Below are positions 1 to 7,048 of a stretch of DNA of 64,000 nt, one piece after another. Both the position numbers and the translations under genes were made by a program. Under the pieces are notes generated by a model. That model did no database searches and was not told the DNA's origin. It saw nothing but the letters and a program-made list of their open reading frames with translations. Every line of letters starts with the position of its first letter. The stretch's first letter is position 1. Origin of the DNA: Hymenobacter terrenus (lineage in GTDB: Bacteria > Bacteroidota > Bacteroidia > Cytophagales > Hymenobacteraceae); contig NZ_LATM01000016.1 in NCBI RefSeq assembly GCF_000972495.1, positions 1-64,000 on the forward strand, written 5' to 3'.

Positions 1-462
1 CAGGTCGGTGAAGTACCAGCAATGGCGACGGTAGCGCTTGGGCAAGGCCTGCCACAAGCGCCGGGCCGTGGCCGCGTCACGCCGGCCCGTGACCCAGGCC
101 ACGACGCGCCGGCCCACGAACGTCTACATCTCATCGAGTTCAAGCGCCTCCCAGGTGCGACGTTGGGCCTTTTTCGGCCGCAAGCGCGGCAGCGGGGGGC
201 TGGCCGCTTGCGTTTTTTTTGCCAGCTTGGCCACCGTCATGCGCGAAACGCCGGTGGCCCGCACGATGCTGCGCTGCGAGTTGCGCTCGACCAGGAGCTT
301 TTCCACCTGGGCGTAGCGTGCGGCCCGTTCCGGGCCCGCCGGGCGCAAGTAGCCCTGGTACCCGCACGCGGTGCACTGGTACTTGGCCCGCCCGTTGCTG
401 CTGCCGTTCTTGCGTACCTGCTCACTGGCGCACCGTCCGCATAACTGAGTTGTGACTATCAT
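1..462 (-). pseudogene. IS1-family transposase, interrupted by an amber codon and cut by the window edge
   Basis: Transposase of the IS1 family. Reading from the ATG at 462, the N-terminus has an InsA-type zinc finger (CGRC then CTAC) and a helix-turn-helix region (RSIVRATGVSRMTVAKL). The family signature ELDEMW follows, but the Trp codon reads TAG at about 128-126 (TGG to TAG). The same frame then stays open to position 1 with the expected continuation (TFVGRR, later RRHCWYFTDL), so one base change breaks an otherwise good gene. The element continues beyond the left edge, so its other end cannot be judged. It abuts the IS5-type element that starts at 490. Confidence 0.8.
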
Positions 463-489
463 TCCCTTCTTACGGTAATCACATCCACT

Positions 490-1299
490 TAGGGTGTGTG
501 GACATTCAGCGCATCCAATCGATGGCGGCGAGCAGGTGGGCGAGGGCCAGAAAAGAAGTCGCGGTTTTTTCGTAGCGCGTAGCAAATCCGCGGGCTTCCT
601 TGAGCCGGCCGAAGAAGCGTTCGACCTTGTTGCGGTCGGCGTAGAGGTTTTCATAGTAGGCCCGTTGGTCGAGGCGGTTTTTCTTGGGTGGAATCACGGA
701 CTCGGCGTTTCGATTAGCAATGGCTGCCAACACGTTGTTGGTGTCGTAGGCCTTGTCCGCCACGACGGCTCCCGGGGCTTCAGGCAAGGCCTGCAGCAAG
801 GCCGGCAGTTGCAGGCTATCGGCTTGCTGGCCCGGGGTCAGCACCAAGTGCAGCCCATTGCCCAGGGCATCGACCACCGCGTGCAACTTGGTGGAACACC
901 CGCCCCGGCGGCGGCCTAAGGCTTCGGCTGCGGGCGTACTTTTTTTGCCCGACGGCCGCTTTGTGGGCCTTGACCGTGGTCGAATCGACGAGCACCCAGG
1001 CGTAATCGGGCTCCTGCACGGCCTGAAAGAGCGTTTCCCACACGCCGGCCTGGGCCCAGCGGCGAAAGCGCCGGGCCACCGTGTTCCAGGCGCCAAACCG
1101 CTCGGGCAGGTCACGCCAGGAGACGCCCGTGCGTACCCGATACAAAACCGCATTGACAAACAACCGATTATTACGGCCTGTGCCCCCACCCGTGCCGGGG
1201 CGGCCCAGCGTGTGCGGTTCGACTAACTTCCATTCTCTCTCGCTTAATTCGTGGCGGCGCATGGCCCCAATTTAGCCCCCAGACTGTCCACACACCCTA
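490..1299 (-). mobile_element. IS5-family (IS427-like) insertion sequence, copy 1
   Basis: The ends are perfect 15-bp inverted repeats, TAGGGTGTGTGGACA at 490-504 and its complement at 1285-1299. The outermost TA on each side is probably the target duplication, which fits IS427-type elements that use a TA or short CTAG-like target. The element is about 810 bp and holds one transposase gene in two frames. It touches copy 2 on its right, sharing a TA. Confidence 0.85.
506..1262 (-). CDS. IS5-family transposase, two frames joined by a frameshift at an A7 run
   Basis: DDE transposase. The first frame starts at the ATG at 1262 (MRRHELSERE) and carries the N-terminal domain and the first catalytic Asp (VLVDSTTVKAHK). 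The second frame carries the second Asp (VVADKAYDTN) and the catalytic Glu (DRNKVERFFGRLKE) and ends WMR-stop at 506. The two meet at GGGC followed by seven A, near 942-952. Geometrically this needs a +1 (or -2) shift, or transcript slippage that loses one A. Two-frame IS5 genes are known, so this is likely a working fusion rather than a broken gene. Confidence 0.8.
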
Positions 1300-2098
1300 G
1301 GGAGTGTTGACAATCAGAGTAGCCAGACGAAAGTAGCGGCGCATTGCGCGAAAGCCAGAAACGAAGCAGCGGTTTTGTCGTGGCGGGTGGCCAATCGGCG
1401 GTACTGCTTGAGGCGGTTAAAGAAGCGTTCCACTTTGTTGCGGTCGGCGTACAGGTTGCGGTCCAGTTCGCGGGGTGTGCGCCGGCTGCGTTTACTGGGC
1501 ACGACCACCGCGGCCCCGGCCTGGCTAATGTGCGCCACAACGGCGTTGGTATCGTAGGCTTTATCGGCCAGCACGGCGCTCACCGCCAAGCCGGCCAACA
1601 AGTCGGCGGCCACGGTGCAATCGGCCTGCTGGCCCGGCGTCAGGGCCAGGCGCAACGGGTTGCCCAGCGCGTCTACGACGGCGTGGAGCTTGCTGGTGAA
1701 GCCCCCGCGGGAACGGCCGAGGGCTTCGGCCGGGGCGTTGCTTTTTTTTGCCCGGCTGCGTGCTGGTGCGCCCGCACGCTGGTCGAGTCGAGCATGGCCC
1801 AGTCCAGGTCCGGGTCCTGCACGGCCTCGAACACGCGCTGCCACACGCCTTGCTGCGCCCAGCGCCGGAAGCGCCGATAAACCGAATGCCACGGCCCGAA
1901 CCGTTCGGGTAAATCGCGCCACGGCGCCCCGCTGCGGGCAATCCAGAGTACAGCATTGACAAACAGCCGGTTATCGGCGGCTGAACGACCCGCGTCCTCG
2001 ACTTTGCCCGGCAACAACGGCGCTAAGCGCGCCCAATCCGCATCTTTGAGTTCATAACGTCGCACAACCCAAAGGTCGCCGATTGTCCACACACCCTA
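1298..2098 (-). mobile_element. IS5-family insertion sequence, copy 2 (different lineage)
   Basis: The ends are imperfect 18-bp inverted repeats, TAGGGAGTGTTGACAATC at 1298-1315 and the complement of TAGGGTGTGTGGACAATC at 2081-2098 (16 of 18 match). The left TA is the same TA that ends copy 1. The right TA lies inside the fifth-residue region of copy 3, so this element probably inserted into copy 3 and its 5' end was later lost. Length is about 800 bp. Confidence 0.8.
1314..2065 (-). CDS. IS5-family transposase, two frames joined at an A8 run
   Basis: DDE transposase related to, but clearly different from, copies 1 and 3. The start is probably the GTG at 2065 (VRRYELKDADW), which aligns with the MRRHELSERE start of copy 1; a GTG inside the terminal repeat (2092) is also in frame. 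The first Asp is in AMLDSTSVRAHQ, the second in AVLADKAYDTN, and the Glu in DRNKVERFFNRLKQ. The frame changes at eight A (1742-1749 on the plus strand), which needs a -1 shift, unlike the A7 run of the other two copies. The stop is TGA at 1316-1314. Confidence 0.75.
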
Positions 2099-2852
2099 AG
2101 CGAACGAGAATGGCAACTGGTGGAACCGCACACGCGTGGACGGCTGGGCAACGGCCGCGACAATCGGCCGTTCATCAACGCGGTGCTCTACCGCGTGCGC
2201 ACTGGTTGTGCTTGGCGCGACTTGCCCGAATGGGTTGGGCCGTGGAACACGGTGGCGCGGCGCTTCCGCCGCTGGGCACTGGCGGGTGTGTGGGAAACGC
2301 TCTTTCAGGCCGTGCAAGAACCGGACTACGCCTGGGTGCTGGTTGACTCGACCGCCGTCAAAGCGCACAAGGCCGCTGCTGGGCAAAAAAAGCACTGCAG
2401 CCGCCGAAGCCATCGGCCGCTCCCGCGGCTGCTTGACCACCAAGGTGCATGCCCTTGTCGATGCGTTGGGCAACGGCCTGCGCCTGGCACTCCCGCTAGG
2501 CCAACACGCAGACAGCCCGCAATTGCCGGGCTTACTAGCTGCCGCGCCGGGAGCAGTCGTGGCCGACAGCGCCGACGATACCAACGCGGTGCTTGCCGCC
2601 GTGGCCCTAACCGAGGCCGAGCCAGTGATTCCACCCAAGGTTTCGCGCAAGCAACAGCGTGCCTACGACGCAAACCGCTACGCTGACCGCAACAAAGTGG
2701 AACGCTTCTTCGGCCGGCTGAAAGAAGCACGGGGCTTCGCCACCCGGTACCAAAAGACAGCCATTTCCTTTTTAGCCGTGGCTCACTTACTCGCTGCAAT
2801 CGACTGGATGCGCTACTGTCCACACACTTTAGGTCAAGGTTGGGGCTGGTAA
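2097..2852 (+). pseudogene. IS5-family element copy 3, 5'-truncated and decayed
   Basis: Close relative of copy 1 in the opposite orientation. The reading begins mid-gene at codons matching LSEREW of copy 1, exactly where the right end of copy 2 abuts, so the first few codons and the left terminal repeat are missing. The A7 frameshift site is at 2384-2391. Residues around the second catalytic Asp are altered (VVADSADDTN instead of VVADKAYDTN). The stop after WMR is lost, so the frame runs through the right terminal repeat (2817-2831, two mismatches) to a TAA at 2850. It is unlikely to be active. Confidence 0.8.
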
Positions 2853-3071
2853 AAAGCACCGTTTTACCAGCAGCTCGCCGCCCACGACCGACAGACGTTC
2901 ACCCCCTAGCAGGCCCACTACCCCATTCCCTTCCGCACGCCCGCCGACCAGCAGCGCGCCCGCGCTGCCGTATTAGCCCGCGAGCGCCTGGCTCAGCGCC
3001 TGTTAGCTGAGGTCAATCAGTCTACTAAGGCTCTCTACGCCCCCGCCTTTAGCACTGCCCAGATGAGGTAG
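2853..3071 (+). pseudogene. Degraded N-terminal module A of an unknown protein
   Basis: One frame reads a plausible protein segment with an amber codon at 2907-2909 and a second amber at 3069. It contains APFYQQLAAHDRQTF, then YPIPFRTPADQQRARA, then LAQRLLAEVNQSTKALYAPAF. The same pattern returns in module B at 3245-3565 just before the cysteine peptidase gene. The shared scheme is FYQ, YP-x-PF-x-(S/T)PA(D/E)Q, AR-x-x-L-x-ARLLA-x-x-NQ-x-x-K-x-x-Y-x-P-x-F. It has no start codon and no toxin domain attached. The function is not recognised; I read it as the remains of an N-terminal targeting or linker module of a related effector gene. Confidence 0.45.
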
Positions 3072-3244
3072 CTTATCCAAATGCAGGAAGCTGGGGATGT
3101 GGGCGTGCCGGGGAGGCCTGCGCCCACATCGGGCCGCCCACCAGCTTGCTGTATAGCTCAGGCATTTTCAGAAGTCCCGGCCCGTTAGTGGGCGGTTTAT
3201 GGCCGCGCACCTGGGTGTGGGCCGCTCCCGCACCGTCTCGGTAG

Positions 3245-3565
3245 ACATCCTCCGCCGGCGGCTGCCAGCCCCGGTCAGCCCGGACATCGCGCGGTTTTAC
3301 CAGTTGCCCGTCGCAGCTCAGCGCCTGCAGCAGCAGCTGTTCCGCGCTCGGGCATGGCAGGACGCCGAAACAAGCCGGATATCCCACCCCGTTCCTGAGC
3401 CCAGCCGAGCAGGCCCGCCGCCGCCAGGAAGCAAAGGCGCGGGCACAGTTACAGGCACGGCTGCTGGCTCAAGCTAACCAACAACTGAAGAATTACTACC
3501 TGCCGTCTTTCCTCATCCCCCGCTTAGAAAGCACTGATGCCAAGCCCCCCGGCAGCGACTGCTTC
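3245..3565 (+). pseudogene. Degraded module B, in frame with the cysteine peptidase
   Basis: Upstream of the peptidase ATG the same frame stays open back to a TAG at 3242-3244. Its last 60 or so codons read well (YPTPFLSPAEQARRRQEAK, LQARLLAQANQQLKNYYLPSF, LIPRLESTDAKPPGSDCF) and run directly into MPNSFW of the peptidase. The first half of the module is in another frame (DIARFYQLPVAAQRLQQQLF at about 3283-3345), so a frameshift separates the halves. There is no ATG in this stretch. The ancestral protein was therefore probably longer, with this module fused to the peptidase domain. Confidence 0.45.
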
Positions 3566-4135
3566 ATGCCTAATAGCTTTTGGAAATCGCAAAATCCAAC
3601 CGGAAGTAAAAAGGTAGGCTGGGCGCTTTGTTGCGCGACCGTTTACGCGATGATGAGAACATTTTATGGCAAAGGCACTCAACCTACGAACCGCTACGAC
3701 CTAGTAACCGAACACAAAAGTAACATATGGAAGCACGGCTATAAGGTTCATGATTACTACATGCCAGCGAAAAACAGTCAGCGAGCAACTGAAGGAATAG
3801 CTAAGTTAGACCAATATATGGACGAGCACAAACCCGTCATGGTGGGCGTCAGCCATACACTTAGTATGCTATTTTCCAGTAAAGGCGATGATGGTGTCAC
3901 TCGTTACCGGGAAATTAACGATGGGACCATCGACCATTTTGTTGCCATCGTCGGCACGGGAGTGGACAGCAAGGGCAAGTATTATCGGTTTTTCGATGTA
4001 GGCACGACCAATAGCGGCAAAGACCGAGGGACTTCTGCGTTAAACCGCCTTTATTACAACCCTGCTACGGGTTTCTATGAAGGTACTAGCCAAGCAACCG
4101 GAAAGAAATACGTACTCACACAACTTCGTTTTTAG
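3566..4135 (+). CDS. Papain-like (C39-like) cysteine peptidase domain protein, candidate effector
   Basis: 189 residues. Features that fit the papain-like or C39_2 fold are a cysteine helix (VGWALCCATVYAMM, Cys22/Cys23), a strand of the type KPVMVGVSH near residue 89, a DHFVAIVG strand with His124, and RFFDVGT with Asp144. These can form a Cys-His-Asp centre. There is no signal peptide. The first in-frame ATG is used, but the open frame extends upstream without a start, so the N-terminus may be truncated. Base composition is much richer in A and T than in the neighbours, which suggests transfer. The next gene, 44 bp downstream, is a lipoprotein that may be an immunity partner. Target and secretion route are unknown; a peptidoglycan amidase or protease effector is a guess. 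Confidence 0.6.
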   Translation: MPNSFWKSQNPTGSKKVGWALCCATVYAMMRTFYGKGTQPTNRYDLVTEHKSNIWKHGYKVHDYYMPAKNSQRATEGIAKLDQYMDEHKPVMVGVSHTLSMLFSSKGDDGVTRYREINDGTIDHFVAIVGTGVDSKGKYYRFFDVGTTNSGKDRGTSALNRLYYNPATGFYEGTSQATGKKYVLTQLRF

Positions 4136-4179
4136 ACCCTGCTTTGTTGCACGCTGAATTACTCACCAACAAAACGAAA

Positions 4180-4704
4180 ATGAAGCACGCTTTTATGAAA
4201 AATATAAAATTACTTGCTGTTGCCGCCTGTACATTGTGCGGTTGTCGGGATAAAGAGTCTTCGGCACAAGTAGCAAAAGACACTGCTAAACCCACTCCTC
4301 AAACCTATACATCTAACCTTATTTCACAGAAGGCAAATAGCACCGTGGTATTCGATGTGCCCTCGCTGCTGCGACTTTCTATGTTAGAGGTTAAAAAAAA
4401 GCTAGGTCCACCAAATGACGAACTGCAAGCCAACGTCACAGACACAGAGCGAAGCTTGGTCTATGACAAAAAAGGATTACGGTTAACTATAAACTATTTT
4501 GTTAGAACCAATCAGATTGATAATATTTCTCTTGCTACTATAAACCACGATACAACTGCGTATAGCTATTTGGAACCCATTGGCAATCTTCGTCACCAAG
4601 ATACTACCTATGTTATCAAACCTCAAGAAGGCGAAAAAGCAGGTCAGTATCATGGTCTTTTGATTACACCTAATCCGCCGGTTGAATTTCCTGTCGAACC
4701 TTAA
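4180..4704 (+). CDS. Small AT-rich lipoprotein, possible immunity protein
   Basis: About 174 residues from the ATG at 4180; an ATG at 4195 (MKNIKLLAVAACTLCGC) is equally good. The hydrophobic stretch ends at a lipobox-like LCGC, so the mature protein should be lipid-anchored in the envelope. The rest is a soluble domain with SMLEVKKKLGPPNDEL near the middle, a motif seen in small periplasmic domains whose first helix reads like a lipoprotein fold, but no family is certain. It follows the cysteine peptidase closely on the same strand and has the same unusual base composition. Envelope lipoproteins often protect against periplasmic effectors, so an immunity role is an inference from position and location only. 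Confidence 0.55.
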   Translation: MKHAFMKNIKLLAVAACTLCGCRDKESSAQVAKDTAKPTPQTYTSNLISQKANSTVVFDVPSLLRLSMLEVKKKLGPPNDELQANVTDTERSLVYDKKGLRLTINYFVRTNQIDNISLATINHDTTAYSYLEPIGNLRHQDTTYVIKPQEGEKAGQYHGLLITPNPPVEFPVEP

Positions 4705-4834
4705 CGAAAGAAAGAGGCAGGAAGCTGGTATTTATTAAAAGTACCGCAGCTGACTAGGCTCGAGCACGACTCAATTGACACATGGCCCCACGACCCCTAC
4801 GATTAGTGTTCCCTTCGCGCTCGGCTTGGTGCTC

Positions 4835-5006
4835 GAACATTTTATCGTGCTGACACGGAGAAGGGACGCAAATACTTCTGCTTTTCGACGTAGACACTGA
4901 GCATCTGGCTCCCCCTGACCGAGCGCCAGCCATGGCCTCACAAACAGGCTGGCCAGCTTTATACCTCCCCGGTCAGCCAGCACCCGCGGCAGGGTCGTAT
5001 CTTTAG
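4835..5006 (+). pseudogene. Decayed second copy of the cysteine peptidase C-terminus
   Basis: DNA from 4835 aligns with the 3' part of the peptidase gene. GAACATTTT matches GACCATTTT of the DHF motif, then after a gap GACACGGAGAAGGG and CAAATACTTCTGCTTTT match the segment encoding DSKGKYYRFF, and CGACGTAGACAC matches CGATGTAGGCAC. The conceptual protein is ADTEKGRKYFCF, one missing T, then DVDTEHLAPPDR, later ALYLPGQPAPAAGSYL and a TAG at 5004. A deletion and a frameshift make it non-functional. Together with modules A and B it indicates that several related effector genes once stood here. Confidence 0.5.
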
Positions 5007-5009
5007 TGA

Positions 5010-6302
5010 GTGAATAATGATGTAGCTCAACCAGTGGTGGCCGTGCTCGGCGGCGGCGCGGCTGGTTTTTTTGGCGCCATTGCCTGCGCCGAAACCAATC
5101 CGACAATTCAAGTTCTCTTACTAGAGAAAACGGGCAAGTTGCTCAGCAAAGTGCGGATTTCAGGCGGCGGGCGCTGCAACGTGACCCATGCCTGCGACAC
5201 GCCGGCGCAGTTGGTGGCGCACTACCCACGCGGCAGTAAGCAACTGAAAGCAGCCTTTCAGCAATTTGGCGTCGCCGAAACCACTGCCTGGTTTGCTAAG
5301 CGCGGCGTGCAATTGAAGGCTGAGGCCGACGGCCGCATGTTCCCCATCACTGATTCCAGCGAAACCATTGCCCGAGCCCTGGAAGACGCTGCCCACCAGG
5401 CTGGCGTCCGCATTCTCACCAACACGAGCGTGGACGAAATTCGGCCCCTACCCAATGGCAGTTTTCAGCTGCGTCTGGGCGGCAGCGGCACTGCCCGGCA
5501 CGGCACTACTCTCCGGGCAACCCGCCTGCTGGTAGCCACCGGCGGCAACCCCAAAAGCGCCAACTATGACTGGCTGCGCACGCTGGGCCATACCATTGCC
5601 GAGCCAGTGCCTTCGCTTTTTACCTTCAATGTACCTAACTCGCCTTTGAGCGAGCTGATGGGAGTGAGCGTACCCCACGCCCGCGTGGTACTGGCCGGCG
5701 AAAAACTTCAGTACGAAGGCCCGCTACTCGTCACTCATTGGGGCGTGAGTGGCCCGGCCGTGCTCAAGCTTTCGGCCTGGGGCGCCCGCCGACTCAGCGA
5801 GTTGGGTTACGTAGGCACGGCACTCATCAACTGGGTTCCCGCCTTCACCGAAGAAACCCTACGGCCCTGGCTGCAACAGTTTCGGCAGGAAAACGGCAAG
5901 AAAACGGTGACTTCTAACCCGCAATTTGGCCTGCCTCAGCGCCTCTGGCGTAACCTGACCGAGCAAGCTGGCATCGCCCCGGAGACGCGCTGGAGCGACC
6001 TGCCCGCCAAGGCTCAAAACCGGCTGTTGGAAGTATTGCTGCGTACTCCACTGGCTGTGCGCGGCAAAACCACTTACAAGGAAGAGTTCGTGACCTGCGG
6101 CGGTATTTCCCTCGATGAAGTTGATTTAAAAACCATGCAGAGCCGCCGCGTACCCGGCTTATATTTTGCTGGCGAAGTGCTTGATATTGATGGCATCACT
6201 GGCGGATTCAACTTTCAGGCGGCTTGGACTACTGGCTTTCTGGCTGGCCGGGCGATGGCACTAAGTAACGAAGCAACAAGAATAGAAAAGACCAGCTTTT
6301 AA
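5010..6302 (+). CDS. NAD(P)/FAD-dependent oxidoreductase, BaiN/HI0933 family
   Basis: 430-residue flavoprotein of the HI0933/BaiN group (annotated in many genomes as aminoacetone oxidase family). The N-terminal dinucleotide fold is clear (VLGGGAAGFFGAIACAE), followed by the family motif LLSKVRISGGGRCNVTHAC at about residues 46-64. Near the C-terminus are GLYFAGEVLDIDGITGG and GFNFQAAWTTGFLAGRAM, which close over the FAD. The start is a GTG at 5010; there is no ATG nearby in frame. The substrate is not known. It is the first ordinary gene to the right of the decayed effector locus and stands alone. Confidence 0.88.
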   Translation: MNNDVAQPVVAVLGGGAAGFFGAIACAETNPTIQVLLLEKTGKLLSKVRISGGGRCNVTHACDTPAQLVAHYPRGSKQLKAAFQQFGVAETTAWFAKRGVQLKAEADGRMFPITDSSETIARALEDAAHQAGVRILTNTSVDEIRPLPNGSFQLRLGGSGTARHGTTLRATRLLVATGGNPKSANYDWLRTLGHTIAEPVPSLFTFNVPNSPLSELMGVSVPHARVVLAGEKLQYEGPLLVTHWGVSGPAVLKLSAWGARRLSELGYVGTALINWVPAFTEETLRPWLQQFRQENGKKTVTSNPQFGLPQRLWRNLTEQAGIAPETRWSDLPAKAQNRLLEVLLRTPLAVRGKTTYKEEFVTCGGISLDEVDLKTMQSRRVPGLYFAGEVLDIDGITGGFNFQAAWTTGFLAGRAMALSNEATRIEKTSF

Positions 6303-6425
6303 GCTTCAAAAGTCAGTTTTTTTATTCTCTTTCCTCCATTCTAATTCAGCGGAGCGGCTGTAACCTTCCCATGGTTGAGTCAGTAAAAGACTATATTATT
6401 CTCCTTACTTAATTACCCATTCCCA

Positions 6426-6872
6426 ATGGAAGCCAAAGCCACCACTGCCCTGCTCAACGAACTGGTTGAAACCCTGAAGGACGGCCAAAAAGGTTATGCC
6501 GACGCCATGACCGACGTTGAGGATACCACGCTAAAGGATACTTTCAAAAAATACGCAGCGCAGCGCGCCAACTTCATCACTGAAATCGAGGACCAGATGT
6601 TCAAGCTGGACCTTAAGCCCGACGAAAGTTCTTCGATAACCGGCACCGTACACCGCGCTTGGATTGACCTAAAATCGGCCCTGACCAGCAAAGACAATAA
6701 AGCTGTCCTCAACGAGTGCGAGCGAGGCGAAGACTATGCCGTGAAAGCCTATCAAACTGCTTTAAAGGCTCAGGACCTGCCAAGCAACCTTAAGTCTGTA
6801 ATTGAAAAGCAGTACCAAGGTGTGCAGGAAGCTCACAATACCATCCGGTCGTTGCGCGATTCGAGTAAATAA
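6426..6872 (+). CDS. PA2169-family four-helix-bundle protein (DUF2383)
   Basis: 148 residues, all helical in character, beginning at ATG 6426. The order of helices (ALLNELVETLKDGQKGYADA, then FKKYAAQRANFITEIEDQM, then TVHRAWIDLKSAL, then NECERGEDYAVKAYQTAL) is that of the DUF2383/PA2169 ferritin-like bundle. The glutamates and histidine typical of metal-binding relatives are only partly present, so metal binding is not assured. Relatives are often stress-induced; that role is not shown here. The TAA ends at 6872 and a long inverted repeat starts at the next base. Confidence 0.85.
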   Translation: MEAKATTALLNELVETLKDGQKGYADAMTDVEDTTLKDTFKKYAAQRANFITEIEDQMFKLDLKPDESSSITGTVHRAWIDLKSALTSKDNKAVLNECERGEDYAVKAYQTALKAQDLPSNLKSVIEKQYQGVQEAHNTIRSLRDSSK

Positions 6873-7048
6873 GACCGCAGATTGAACGGATTGGGACAGA
6901 TTTTTTGTGGTTCCAATCGTTTAAGCATTTTCGCAATAAAAAAGTCCCCTCAATTACTTGAGGGGGCTTTTTGCTTAGCCTAGGTTTTCAACTCATTCAA
7001 ACGACTGGAACCACAAAAAATCTGTCCCAATCCGTTCAATCTGCGGTC
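6873..7048. repeat. Fifty-bp inverted repeat filling the gap between two convergent genes
   Basis: Arms at 6873-6922 and 6999-7048 are complementary at 49 of 50 bases. They begin with GACCGCAGATTGAACGGATT. The left arm starts at the base after the TAA of the DUF2383 gene and the right arm ends at the base before the stop codon of the helicase gene. A separate terminator hairpin sits in the 76-bp centre. It resembles a small palindromic mobile or REP-like unit rather than a simple terminator. Confidence 0.85.
6938..6972. terminator. Bidirectional terminator between convergent genes
   Basis: A stem formed by AAAAAGTCCCCTCAA and TTGAGGGGGCTTTTT, with a four-base loop and A/T tracts on both sides. 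It can end transcription from both the DUF2383 gene and the helicase gene. Confidence 0.8.
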
